Below the pieces are notes generated by a model. It did no database searches and had not been told where the DNA came from. It saw only the letters and a program-made list of their open reading frames with translations. Position numbers and translations under genes: made by a program. DNA of 10,105 nt. Origin: Streptomycetaceae bacterium (lineage in GTDB: Bacteria; Actinomycetota; Actinomycetes; Nanopelagicales; Nanopelagicaceae). The stretch is from contig JAIYCF010000018.1 of assembly GCA_027488165.1 (NCBI GenBank), forward strand, positions 1 to 10,105, written 5' to 3'. Below are positions 1-6,715 of this stretch, in pieces (position 1 is the stretch's first letter; each line of letters begins with the position of its first letter).

Positions 1-111
1 CCAAAGCGTCGCAAGAAGGCAGCAGCTAAGAAGGCAGCTCCAAAGCGTCGCAAGAAGGCAGCAGCTCCAGCAGCTGCTCCAAAGAAGCGCCGCCGCAAGA
101 AGGCAGCAGCT
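1..111 (+). repeat. In-frame repeats encoding the basic tail
   Basis: Bases 1-27 and 40-66 are identical 27-bp copies, spaced 39 bp (13 codons) apart. A third copy at 79-111 carries two extra basic codons. Because synonymous positions are identical as well, the array probably grew by recent duplication or slippage and not only by selection on the protein. The array may continue left of the window. Confidence 0.85.
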
Positions 112-117
112 AAGTAA
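1..117 (+). CDS. C-terminal tail of a Lys/Arg/Ala-rich, probably histone-like DNA-binding protein (5' end outside window)
   Basis: Only the last 38 codons and the TAA stop (115-117) are in the window. The peptide is built almost entirely from Pro, Lys, Arg and Ala, in three copies of a unit of the form P-K-(K)-R-R-(R)-K-K-A-A-A. Such tails are known in Actinobacteria as C-terminal extensions of the nucleoid protein HU (HupB type), where they bind DNA non-specifically; other basic nucleoid proteins and some translation proteins can also carry them. The tail has no fold of its own, and the diagnostic HU core would lie upstream, so the protein name is an inference. The reading frame is supported by the clean run of codons from base 1 and by the strong terminator immediately after the stop. 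The Arg-Arg pairs are less usual than the common PAKKA-type repeats. Confidence 0.72.
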   Translation, partial: PKRRKKAAAKKAAPKRRKKAAAPAAAPKKRRRKKAAAK

Positions 118-130
118 TTTATTACTTAAT

Positions 131-163
131 AAAAAACCCGCCACTTTATGTGGCGGGTTTTTT
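131..163 (+). terminator. Strong intrinsic terminator, probably bidirectional
   Basis: A perfect 14-bp stem (131-144 pairing with 150-163) has a 5-nt loop (TTTAT). The GC-rich core CCCGCCAC/GTGGCGGG is flanked by A6 on the left and T6 on the right. It begins 13 bp after the stop of the basic-tail gene. The A-tract reads as a U-tract on the other strand, so the same hairpin can also end the convergent MarR gene, whose stop codon is at 188-190. Confidence 0.95.
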
Positions 164-187
164 ATTTCACTTAATTATTTAGATCTT

Positions 188-670
188 CTACTTATCCTTT
201 AAATCTTTTCTTAACGATTCTGATACTCGCTCAAAAATCTCAGCAAGGGCTGCTTGATCGCCCTTCGATAAATGATCAACAAAACGCGAGCGCACACTTT
301 CTACATGGTCTGGGGCAGCGGCAACAATCGCCTTCCAACCCTTTGCCGTCATCACCGCAAAATATCCGCGCTTATCGATAGGGCAGGCTTCGCGCTTTAC
401 CCAGCCGGCCTTCTCCATAACTTTCATACGATGAGAAAGGCGAGAGCGCGACAACATCGCAACATCGGCTAGCTCTGACATACGCATCCGGCGTTCTGGG
501 GCATCGCTTAATTGGGCCAAAATCTCGTAATCAGCCATCGAAAGTTCGTGGTGGGCTAGGTCTAAATCCAGGGCTTCGAGCAATCGGCGGCTGGCCACGA
601 TATAGCGGCGCCAAGCCTTCATTTCAGCAGCATTGAGCCAGCGTGGTGAGGTAGCGTTTTGCCGTGCCAT
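188..670 (-). CDS. MarR-family winged-helix transcriptional regulator
   Basis: This 160-residue protein has the usual length for a MarR regulator, which acts as a dimer binding a short palindrome, often as a repressor released by a ligand or by oxidation. Dimerisation helices lie at about 12-40 and 115-158. The winged helix-turn-helix lies between: helix 2 near 64-71, a recognition helix near 73-88 (L-S-R-S-R-L-S-H-R-M), and a wing near 91-107 with the family's D-x-R (D99-K-R101). The only cysteine, C95, sits at the base of the wing (C-P-I-D-K-R-G). The ATG at 668-670 is preferred because a TATGAT box lies 6 bp upstream, which implies a leaderless message, and no Shine-Dalgarno is present. 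It is divergent from the M13 peptidase, and the shared gap holds a 16-bp palindrome. It therefore probably controls itself and perhaps the peptidase. The inducer cannot be told from sequence. Confidence 0.93.
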   Translation of the reverse strand: MARQNATSPRWLNAAEMKAWRRYIVASRRLLEALDLDLAHHELSMADYEILAQLSDAPERRMRMSELADVAMLSRSRLSHRMKVMEKAGWVKREACPIDKRGYFAVMTAKGWKAIVAAAPDHVESVRSRFVDHLSKGDQAALAEIFERVSESLRKDLKDK

Positions 671-676
671 TTGGCA

Positions 677-704
677 ATCATACGTTAATTACCGCAAAGT
701 TGAA
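677..704 (-). promoter_or_regulatory. Candidate promoter of the MarR gene (leaderless)
   Basis: Read on the minus strand, TTCAAC (plus 699-704) is followed after 16 bp by TATGAT (plus 677-682), a 5/6 match to the consensus -10. Only 6 bp separate this box from the ATG, so transcription should start at or within a base or two of the start codon. Leaderless messages are common in Actinobacteria. The -35 lies inside the palindrome at 698-713, which would allow autorepression. Confidence 0.5.
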
Positions 705-718
705 CTTTCAACTACTTA
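689..718 (+). promoter_or_regulatory. Weak candidate promoter of the M13 peptidase gene
   Basis: TTACCG (689-694), an 18-bp spacer and TACTTA (713-718) are the best-placed pair. They would start transcription near 725 and leave the Shine-Dalgarno at 737-744 in the leader. The match to consensus is poor, and the call rests mostly on position. The palindrome at 698-713 falls in the spacer. Confidence 0.25.
698..713. promoter_or_regulatory. Candidate MarR operator (16-bp inverted repeat)
   Basis: AGTTGAA-CT-TTCAACT is a perfect 7-2-7 inverted repeat, centred in the gap between the divergent MarR and peptidase genes. Its length and placement are typical of MarR operators, and the core GTTGA-N4-TCAAC resembles the site I recall for the corynebacterial MarR protein RosR. 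It covers the proposed -35 of the MarR gene and abuts the proposed -10 of the peptidase gene, so one bound dimer could block both. Binding is inferred, not shown. Confidence 0.65.
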
Positions 719-736
719 TTGGAACGTTCTGAGAAC

Positions 737-744
737 AAAGGAAG
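737..744 (+). promoter_or_regulatory. Ribosome binding site fixing the M13 peptidase start at 747
   Basis: AAAGGAAG ends 2 bp before ATG 747, and its AAGGA core is 4 bp away. This is the only good Shine-Dalgarno upstream. It rules against the longer in-frame reading from 633, which would overlap the start of the MarR gene. Confidence 0.75.
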
Positions 745-746
745 CC

Positions 747-2699
747 ATGACTAAGCAGCTACGCAGTGGGATCGATCCTTCACATATCGATAAATCTTTC
801 CGGCCCCAAGATGATCTCTACCGCTACTTCAATGGCGCTTGGCTAAAAAACCACGAGATCCCGCAAGATCGCTCATCCGATGGCATTACCTATCAACTCT
901 ATTTAGAGGCTGAAGCCCAGGTCCGCGAAATCATCGAGACTGCTAAAGGCGAAGGCGATGCCCAGAAGATCCGCGATTTATATGACTGCTTCCTGGACAC
1001 CGATGCGATTGCAAAAGCCGGCATCACTCCCCTACAAGATGATTTAGCAAAGATCGATTCGATCCAAACTCGCGATCAATTTATTAAGACCATGGCTGAT
1101 CTAGAAATGCGCGGTCTCGGTGGCGCATTCGGTCTTGGAATTTATGGCGATGCCATGAACTCTGAAATGAACATTATCTATTTGGGACAAGGCGGTCTAT
1201 CTCTGCCGGATGAGGCTTACTACCGCGAAGAACAATATGAAGAAATTCGCAAGGCCTTTAAAGTCCACGTCGCCAAGATGTTTGCTCTTGCCAAGATTGA
1301 AAACGGTGCAGATCTAGCGGAAAAGATTTACGCCCTAGAAGCCCAGATCGCATCTCACCATTTTGATCAGGTTAAAGATCGCGATGTCGAACTTACTTAT
1401 AACAAGATGACCTTGAAGGAGCTATGCGCCCTTGCTCCACACTTTGATTGGGCGACTTGGCTTGAGTACAGCCAGATTCCAAAGGCGGCATTCGACGAAC
1501 TCGTTGTGCAGCAGCCACCATTCTTTGCCGGCCTATCTAGCATCCTGGAAAACTTTGATCCCGCCCCATGGAAGGCGTGGATGAAGTGGCAGTTAATTTC
1601 TGGCGCAGCCGCTTACCTGCCAGATGAATTTGTAAATCAGAACTTTGATTTCTACGCCAAGACGCTCTCTGGCACCCCAGAAATCCGAGTCCGCTGGAAG
1701 CGCGCGATTTCCTTTGTTGAAGGCGCACTTGGCGAGGCCATTGGCCGAATCTATGTGCAGCGCCATTTCCCAGAGGCTGCTAAAACAGCGATGCTCGAAC
1801 TCGTTGATAATTTAATTGAGGCCTATCGCATCAGCATCAATGAACTTTCTTGGATGAGTCCAGAAACTAAAGCCAAGGCTTTAGATAAGTTGGGTAAGTT
1901 CACACCAAAGATCGGCTATCCCGACAAGTGGCGCGATTATTCTGCGCTGACCATTACCCGTGATGGCCTCTTTGGAAATATCGGACGGATTACCAAATTT
2001 GCCCGCGATATCGAACTCGCCAAAATTGGTAAGCCAGTTGATAAGACCGAGTGGCTGATGACCCCACAGACCGTTAACGCGTACTACCACCCGATCCAGA
2101 ACGAGATCGTCTTTCCGGCTGCAATCTTGCAACCACCGTTCTTCGATCTAGAGGCTGATATCGCAGCCAATTACGGTGGCATTGGGGCAGTTATTGGACA
2201 TGAAATCGGCCATGGCTTTGATGACCAAGGTTCTAAATTCGATGGCGATGGAAACATGATCGATTGGTGGACTGAATCCGATCGCACCGAGTTTGAAAAG
2301 CGCGCCAATATGTTGATCAAGCAATTTGATGCGTTGTATCCAGAAGAAACCCCGGATATCCATGTAAATGGCGCTCTAACGGTCGGAGAAAACATTGGAG
2401 ACCTTGGCGGCCTAGCAATTGGCTTTAAGGCTTATAAATTGGCTCTCAAGGGCGCTCCAGCGCCTGTGATCGATGGTTTAACGGGAGAACAACGTTTCTT
2501 CTTATCTTGGGCGCAAGCATGGCGCGGAAAAGTTCGTGCCGAAGAATTGCGACGTCGTATCGCTACTGATCCGCATTCTCCATATGAGTTCCGTTGCAAC
2601 GCGATCGTTGCCAACATAACTGACTTCTATGAGGCCTTTGAAGTAACCGAGGGCGATAAGTTGTGGCTCGAAGAAAGCCAAAGAGTCGAAATCTGGTAG
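747..2699 (+). CDS. pepO: M13-family (neprilysin/PepO/Zmp1-like) zinc metallo-endopeptidase
   Basis: The 650-residue enzyme cleaves short peptides on the amino side of hydrophobic residues, going by its family. The N-terminal M13 domain spans roughly 15-390 and the catalytic domain about 440-650. Visible catalytic features are N444-A-Y-Y (substrate backbone binding), the zinc motif H485-E-I-G-H489 and E548-N-I-G-D552 giving the third zinc ligand. H610-S-P and R616 correspond to the neprilysin transition-state histidine and carboxylate-binding arginine. The spacings (N444 to H485, 41; H489 to E548, 59) equal those of neprilysin as I know it. The protein ends in R-V-E-I-W, like the family's C-terminal tryptophan. 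No signal peptide or membrane anchor is seen, so it should be cytosolic and may process imported peptides. Start 747 is chosen for its Shine-Dalgarno. The divergent MarR gene may regulate it. PepO is used as the family name only. Confidence 0.95.
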   Translation: MTKQLRSGIDPSHIDKSFRPQDDLYRYFNGAWLKNHEIPQDRSSDGITYQLYLEAEAQVREIIETAKGEGDAQKIRDLYDCFLDTDAIAKAGITPLQDDLAKIDSIQTRDQFIKTMADLEMRGLGGAFGLGIYGDAMNSEMNIIYLGQGGLSLPDEAYYREEQYEEIRKAFKVHVAKMFALAKIENGADLAEKIYALEAQIASHHFDQVKDRDVELTYNKMTLKELCALAPHFDWATWLEYSQIPKAAFDELVVQQPPFFAGLSSILENFDPAPWKAWMKWQLISGAAAYLPDEFVNQNFDFYAKTLSGTPEIRVRWKRAISFVEGALGEAIGRIYVQRHFPEAAKTAMLELVDNLIEAYRISINELSWMSPETKAKALDKLGKFTPKIGYPDKWRDYSALTITRDGLFGNIGRITKFARDIELAKIGKPVDKTEWLMTPQTVNAYYHPIQNEIVFPAAILQPPFFDLEADIAANYGGIGAVIGHEIGHGFDDQGSKFDGDGNMIDWWTESDRTEFEKRANMLIKQFDALYPEETPDIHVNGALTVGENIGDLGGLAIGFKAYKLALKGAPAPVIDGLTGEQRFFLSWAQAWRGKVRAEELRRRIATDPHSPYEFRCNAIVANITDFYEAFEVTEGDKLWLEESQRVEIW

Positions 2700-2724
2700 A
2701 GATTTCTTCCTAAGCCAATCCCTT

Positions 2725-3636
2725 ATGAAGATCACCTCTGTCCGCATAGCTACGGACGCGGATGCAAAAGCAATCGCTGAAATTGCCAATGCCCATGAAT
2801 TAAGCATCGATAGCCAAAGCAGCCTAATGAGTGAGCAGTCAGCGCTGGAGTTTATGTCTGGGTACGTAGACCAGAGCGTCACGTATTTGCTAAGTATTGA
2901 TGGAGAAGCAGGCTTCTCGGCTTTGGTTAACTTGCATCCAGACTCTGTTAGATCACGCTATTTCACGGATGTTTACGCCAGTCCGAAACTCGATGATTTA
3001 GGTTTCGTTGTTCTTTGGGCCATTGATCTAGCCAAATCCGAGCATCCCGATTGGGCTATCTGGCCAGGTGTGAACTTTCTAGATAAACGTTTACAAAGTG
3101 CTTGGGCAACTCACGGATTTGTTTTTTTGCGTCGTTACTACACGATGAGAATGAAGATTTCCGCTCTGCCTTCTGTCAGAAGAATCGAGAACGTCGAGAT
3201 CAAAGCAATCGATATCGCCAACCCCGATAACGTTGCGATGTGGCACCAGATTCATCAAAACTCATTTTCCAGCCATTTTGGATTTGCACCTAGAGAGTTA
3301 GAAAAATGGAGCGAGCTAGTTCTAAATAACTCCACCGATCCACACGGTGTCTTTGTTGCTTACAAAGATGGAGTGCCTGTTGGCTTTTGTCAGTGCAATG
3401 ATGAGCACGCTGCAGAAAATAAAGGTTACATATCGATCCTTGGAGTTACCCATGAAAATCAAGGGCTAGGAATCGGTGAGGCCCTGCTGCAGACAGGAAT
3501 TATTTATAGCGCGACAAAGGGTTACGACTCGATAGAACTCAATGTAGATACAGGTAATGAATCCGGTGCTTTGAAACTATATGAAAAGGTCGGCTTTAAA
3601 CCGGAGTCTTCCTGGATTCAGTTGCATCGACCTTAA
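2725..3636 (+). CDS. Tandem-GNAT N-acetyltransferase, substrate unknown
   Basis: The 303-residue protein has two GNAT-like halves. The C-terminal half (about 155-300) carries the acetyl-CoA motif: strand G-Y-I-S-I-L-G-V followed by Q246-G-L-G-I-G251, and later L-N-V-D...N...A-L-K-L-Y-E-K-V-G-F (272-291). The N-terminal half (about 1-148) keeps the overall pattern, including a terminal G-F-V-F-L, but lacks a clear Q/R-x-x-G-x-G/A loop, so it is probably catalytically inactive. The two-domain size recalls mycothiol synthase MshD, but I see no specific support for that role. The gene starts 25 bp after the peptidase stop with no evident Shine-Dalgarno, so it is probably co-transcribed and re-initiated. 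Five of its 11 arginine codons are AGA, against one of 31 in the peptidase, which hints at a different origin or low expression. No signal peptide is present. Confidence 0.88.
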   Translation: MKITSVRIATDADAKAIAEIANAHELSIDSQSSLMSEQSALEFMSGYVDQSVTYLLSIDGEAGFSALVNLHPDSVRSRYFTDVYASPKLDDLGFVVLWAIDLAKSEHPDWAIWPGVNFLDKRLQSAWATHGFVFLRRYYTMRMKISALPSVRRIENVEIKAIDIANPDNVAMWHQIHQNSFSSHFGFAPRELEKWSELVLNNSTDPHGVFVAYKDGVPVGFCQCNDEHAAENKGYISILGVTHENQGLGIGEALLQTGIIYSATKGYDSIELNVDTGNESGALKLYEKVGFKPESSWIQLHRP

Positions 3637-3638
3637 GC

Positions 3639-3650
3639 AAAACTAGTTTT
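3639..3650. repeat. 12-bp perfect palindrome across the convergent gene junction
   Basis: AAAACTAGTTTT spans the 6-bp gap between the acetyltransferase stop (3634-3636) and the ATPase stop (3643-3645 on the minus strand). It has no loop and no GC stem, so it is not a standard intrinsic terminator. The flanking A4/T4 could still help release RNA polymerase weakly in either direction. Confidence 0.6.
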
Positions 3651-4614
3651 CAGGGAAGTGGCAGGCCACTTGAGATGCACCGAGCTGTACCAACTGAGGT
3701 ACTTCGGTGCGGCACTTATCTTGCGCCTTCCAGCAACGGGTATTAAAGACACAACCTGATGGTGGGTTAATTGGGCTAGGTAGATCGCCGGTCAAGATGA
3801 TGCGCTCGCGGGTGCGTTCAGATCGTGGATCTGGCAGTGGCACCGCAGATAAGAGCGCTGTTGTGTACGGGTGGCGCGGTTTTGAATAAAGATCAGCAGT
3901 TGCGGCAACTTCCATCATCTTGCCCAGGTACATAACCGCTACGCGATCTGAAATATGTTGCACCACAGATAAATCGTGGGCGATAAAGACCATTGAGATC
4001 TTCTCTTCTTCTTGCAGATCTTCGAGCAAGTTAATTACTTGGGCTTGGATAGAAACATCGAGAGCTGAAACTGGTTCGTCGGCAACGATAAAACGTGGCT
4101 TTAAGGCGATAGCGCGTGCGATACCGATGCGCTGGCGCTGTCCGCCTGAGAACTCGTGTGGGTAACGGTTGTAGTGCTCTGGGTTTAAGCCAACGCGCGC
4201 CATTAAGTTTTGCACGGCGGTCTTAACGCCTTCTGGTGGGGTAATTCCCTGAATTTCAAATGGCGCAGAAATAACCTTGCCGATTGTCTGGCGCGGATTT
4301 AGCGCAGAGTATGGATCCTGGAAGATGATCTGCATCTGGGCGCGGATGGCGCGCATCTTGCTCGCATTGAAATCTGTGATGTCTTGATCTTCAAAGATTA
4401 TCTTTCCAGAAGTTGGTTCAGTTAACTTCAAGATTGTGCGGCCAGCAGTTGTCTTGCCACAACCAGATTCGCCCACCAGGCCAAGAGTCTCGCCAGCCTT
4501 TAGCTCAAAGGAAATTCCATCGACAGCCTTTACTACTTCCTTTTCACCGCGCTTGCCTTTGCCGGTTGGGAAGTGCTTTACAAGATTATCTACCTTAAGA
4601 ATTACATCGCTCAT
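3643..4614 (-). CDS. oppF: Oligopeptide/dipeptide ABC transporter ATP-binding protein, OppF/DppF type
   Basis: This 323-residue cytoplasmic ATPase is one of the pair that powers the importer. In order: Walker A G48-E-S-G-C-G-K-T-T56, Q-loop Q99 (F-Q-D-P), signature F155-S-G-G-Q-R-Q-R162, Walker B F-I-V-A-D179-E180, D-loop S-A-L-D and switch H213. The C-terminal oligopeptide_HPY region (about 235-323) has four cysteines, C288-x5-C294-x6-C301-x16-C318, in the pattern that holds a [4Fe-4S] cluster in structurally studied Dpp ATPases. A long insert of charged residues (18-28) precedes the first core strand, as is usual for OppF. The ATG overlaps the OppD stop by 4 bp (ATGA), and AAGGGAG (plus 4623-4629) lies 8 bp upstream. 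This is the last gene of the operon, and no terminator hairpin follows. The substrate could be peptides or, less likely, nickel or another small molecule. Confidence 0.95.
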   Translation of the reverse strand: MSDVILKVDNLVKHFPTGKGKRGEKEVVKAVDGISFELKAGETLGLVGESGCGKTTAGRTILKLTEPTSGKIIFEDQDITDFNASKMRAIRAQMQIIFQDPYSALNPRQTIGKVISAPFEIQGITPPEGVKTAVQNLMARVGLNPEHYNRYPHEFSGGQRQRIGIARAIALKPRFIVADEPVSALDVSIQAQVINLLEDLQEEEKISMVFIAHDLSVVQHISDRVAVMYLGKMMEVAATADLYSKPRHPYTTALLSAVPLPDPRSERTRERIILTGDLPSPINPPSGCVFNTRCWKAQDKCRTEVPQLVQLGASQVACHFPEN

Positions 4615-5645
4615 GACTGTAACTCCCTTAACTCTTTAGCAAATAAATCATGGCGAAGGGATTCAGGGATATGGCAACGGGATCGATGGGTTGGTGATGT
4701 ACCAGTTAGCGCTGGCTTTGTTGTGTTGCAACCGGCTTCAGATGAGTGCTGCTTGTATTCACAACGTGGTGCAAATGGACAGCCGACTGGCAAGTTGATA
4801 AGAGATGGTGGTTGGCCAGGAATCGCCTTAAGGCGTTCGTTCTTTGAAGTAACGCGTGGCACTGACTTAAGAAGACCAAGAGTGTATGGAGCAAGTGGTG
4901 AGTAGAAAAGGTCATCAACTGCACCTTCTTCAACGATGCGACCTGCATACATAACATTTACGCGATCTGCGACCTGTGCAACAACGCCTAGGTCATGGGT
5001 GATCAACAAGATTCCCATATTAAATTCTTTCTTAAGCTTTGAAAGTAGCGCCAAGATTTGCGCCTGCACAGTTACATCTAACGCAGTTGTTGGTTCATCG
5101 GCGATCAAAATCTGTGGTGAGTTCATCAAAGCCATAGCGATCATTACGCGCTGGCGCATACCGCCCGAGAACTGGTGCGGAAATTCCACGGCGCGCTTTG
5201 CTGGCTCTGGGATGCCGACAAGATCGAGCATTTCAATGGCGCGGGCCATCGCTGCTTTCTTCTTTCCTGGATTGTGTACCAAGTAAGCCTCAGCGAGCTG
5301 GTTGCCGATCTTGTAATAAGGATGGAGTGAAGACATTGGGTCTTGGAAGATCATCGCAACTGCGCGACCGCGGATATCGCGAATTTGATCATCGTTTAGT
5401 GAGACAACATCTTTAAAGGTGCCACCGTCGTTTAGCGAAATTGATCCTGAGATCTGAGCAGAGCCTTTTTTGTGAAGACCCATCACAGAAAGGCTTGTAA
5501 CAGTTTTACCAGAACCTGATTCGCCCACAATGGCAACGGTCTCGCCAGCATTTAAAGTCAGTGAGACGCCATCTACAGCGCGGACTGCACCGTCATCCGT
5601 CTTAAATGAGACGTGCAGATCTTCGATACGAAGAAGTTCGCTCAT
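4611..5645 (-). CDS. oppD: Oligopeptide/dipeptide ABC transporter ATP-binding protein, OppD/DppD type
   Basis: The 344-residue ATPase partners the downstream OppF-type subunit to form a heterodimeric motor. Walker A is G41-E-S-G-S-G-K-T48, Q-loop Q101 (F-Q-D-P-M), signature F159-S-G-G-M-R-Q-R166, Walker B I-L-I-A-D183-E184, D-loop T-A-L-D and switch H217. The G-M-R-Q-R form of the signature is typical of OppD, against G-Q-R-Q-R in OppF. The C-terminal oligopeptide_HPY region carries four cysteines, C289-x5-C295-x10-C306-x17-C324, a likely [4Fe-4S] site by comparison with Dpp ATPase structures. Both ends are coupled: its ATG overlaps the OppB stop by 4 bp (5642-5645) and its stop overlaps the OppF start. 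No strong Shine-Dalgarno precedes it, which fits translational coupling to OppB. Confidence 0.95.
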   Translation of the reverse strand: MSELLRIEDLHVSFKTDDGAVRAVDGVSLTLNAGETVAIVGESGSGKTVTSLSVMGLHKKGSAQISGSISLNDGGTFKDVVSLNDDQIRDIRGRAVAMIFQDPMSSLHPYYKIGNQLAEAYLVHNPGKKKAAMARAIEMLDLVGIPEPAKRAVEFPHQFSGGMRQRVMIAMALMNSPQILIADEPTTALDVTVQAQILALLSKLKKEFNMGILLITHDLGVVAQVADRVNVMYAGRIVEEGAVDDLFYSPLAPYTLGLLKSVPRVTSKNERLKAIPGQPPSLINLPVGCPFAPRCEYKQHSSEAGCNTTKPALTGTSPTHRSRCHIPESLRHDLFAKELRELQS

Positions 5646-6637
5646 GTGATGCGCACCCGTGGATCAAGTACTGCATACAACATATCGACGATTAAGTTCA
5701 TAACGATTACAACCACCGCTGCCAAGATAGTGGTTGCAAGAACAACTGATAAATCGAACTCATAGACCGAGCGAAGTGTTAATCGACCAAGACCCGGCAA
5801 GTTAAAGATAGTTTCAGTAATAATCGCACCGCCAATAAGGCCGGCAAAGTCCAAGCCGGCCATTGTGATTAGTGGAGCAAGTACTGCGCGCAAAGTGTGC
5901 TTAAAGAAGACAACGCGTTCGCCCACGCCTTTAGCACGGGCGGTGCGAATGTAATCCTCGCCCAACGTCTCAAGAAGTGCGGCGCGAGTAAAGCGGGTAT
6001 AGATCGCGGCATAGGCGATCGCCAAGGTGATCCAAGGCAAGATGAAGTACTGGAAGAAACCAAATGGGTTATCGAAGATTGAGACGTAACCCGAGAGAGA
6101 AAGAGGAACTAACTTCCACTTAATTGTTACCCAGATAAGAAGTGCCAATCCGGTAACGAATGTTGGAAGCGATGTAGCAAGAAGAACGAATACTGATGAA
6201 CTGGTATCTGGCCAGCGGTTTTTAAATTTAGCGGCGACGATGCCAAGCCCGATACCGACGGTTAGCCAGAGGAGAAGCGCGCCGATAGCCAAGCTGATTG
6301 TGATTGGTAGCGCTTCAACGAGCATGTTGGTAACGCAGGCATTTTCGTTAAATGAATATCCAAATGATGGCGCTGGGCAGGAGAAGGCCGAGCTGCCTGA
6401 ACCATAAGTGCGGCCGAGAAAGATTCCGGATAAGAAGAGCCAGTATTGCTCGTAAATTGGTTTATCAAAACCTAGGCGAATTCGATTTGCTTCAACGATC
6501 TGATCTGTACAGCGCTGGCCACAAGTAAGGGCGGCTGGATCAAATGGGAGCAGTGAGAAGATTCCAAAGACTACGGCTGAAACGATCAGGATTGTGAAGC
6601 CCGCAAATATTGCGCGACGTCCGATGAATTTCAACAT
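5642..6637 (-). CDS. oppB: Peptide ABC transporter permease, OppB/DppB type
   Basis: This 331-residue integral membrane subunit has a first membrane helix near 10-30, a long external loop (about 31-105) and then five further hydrophobic segments near 108-134, 147-171, 196-214, 255-275 and 297-322. The EAA loop that docks on the ATPases is at about 227-250 (E-D-Y-I-R-T-A-R-A-K-G-V-G-E-R). The protein ends with the family's L-D-P-R-V-R. The external loop holds four cysteines (C39, C43, C87, C101), which could form two disulfides; this loop is larger than in E. coli OppB. The start at 6637 is supported by AAAGGA (plus 6646-6651) 8 bp upstream. The gene follows the substrate-binding protein after a 170-bp spacer that contains a hairpin, and it overlaps OppD by 4 bp. 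Confidence 0.94.
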   Translation of the reverse strand: MLKFIGRRAIFAGFTILIVSAVVFGIFSLLPFDPAALTCGQRCTDQIVEANRIRLGFDKPIYEQYWLFLSGIFLGRTYGSGSSAFSCPAPSFGYSFNENACVTNMLVEALPITISLAIGALLLWLTVGIGLGIVAAKFKNRWPDTSSSVFVLLATSLPTFVTGLALLIWVTIKWKLVPLSLSGYVSIFDNPFGFFQYFILPWITLAIAYAAIYTRFTRAALLETLGEDYIRTARAKGVGERVVFFKHTLRAVLAPLITMAGLDFAGLIGGAIITETIFNLPGLGRLTLRSVYEFDLSVVLATTILAAVVVIVMNLIVDMLYAVLDPRVRIT

Positions 6638-6645
6638 CTCTTCAA

Positions 6646-6651
6646 TCCTTT
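6646..6651 (-). promoter_or_regulatory. Ribosome binding site of oppB
   Basis: AAAGGA on the minus strand lies 8 bp upstream of ATG 6637. It sits in the 9-base string GAAAGGATT, which also precedes the binding-protein gene, so both genes after the spacers have independent, strong ribosome binding. Confidence 0.75.
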
Positions 6652-6715
6652 CTTGCTTGTTCTACTTTGATTATTTCACTTTGATCTTTTAAGAAAGTTG
6701 AACCTATCAGTAAGA

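Noticed and set aside
1..111. CRISPR-like spacing of the repeats at the left edge
   Set aside because: The repeats are in frame, encode a basic tail and have no unique spacers.
722..736. SOS (LexA) box in the peptidase leader
   Set aside because: Actinobacterial LexA sites have GAAC and GTTC separated by a 4-bp spacer. Here GAACGTTC has none.
633..746. Longer M13 peptidase reading from 633
   Set aside because: It would overlap the start of the divergent MarR gene and run through the promoter/operator region. It has no Shine-Dalgarno, and ATG 747 has a good one. The added residues resemble no M13 N-terminus.
2502..2882. Minus-strand open frame of 126 codons across the peptidase/acetyltransferase junction
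   Set aside because: It is antisense to two well-supported genes, has no Shine-Dalgarno and no recognisable protein pattern; it is a shadow of the coding frames.
2725..3636. Calling the tandem-GNAT protein mycothiol synthase (MshD)
   Set aside because: Length and two-domain layout fit, but many GNAT proteins share these and I could not identify MshD-specific residues. The neighbours do not concern thiols.
4573..4905. Plus-strand open frame of 110 codons antisense to the ATPase genes
   Set aside because: It is the complement of conserved ATPase sequence and has no protein features of its own.
6664..6685. Direct repeat ACTTTGAT (two copies, 14 bp apart) before oppB
   Set aside because: Too short and AT-rich to separate from chance without comparison to relatives.
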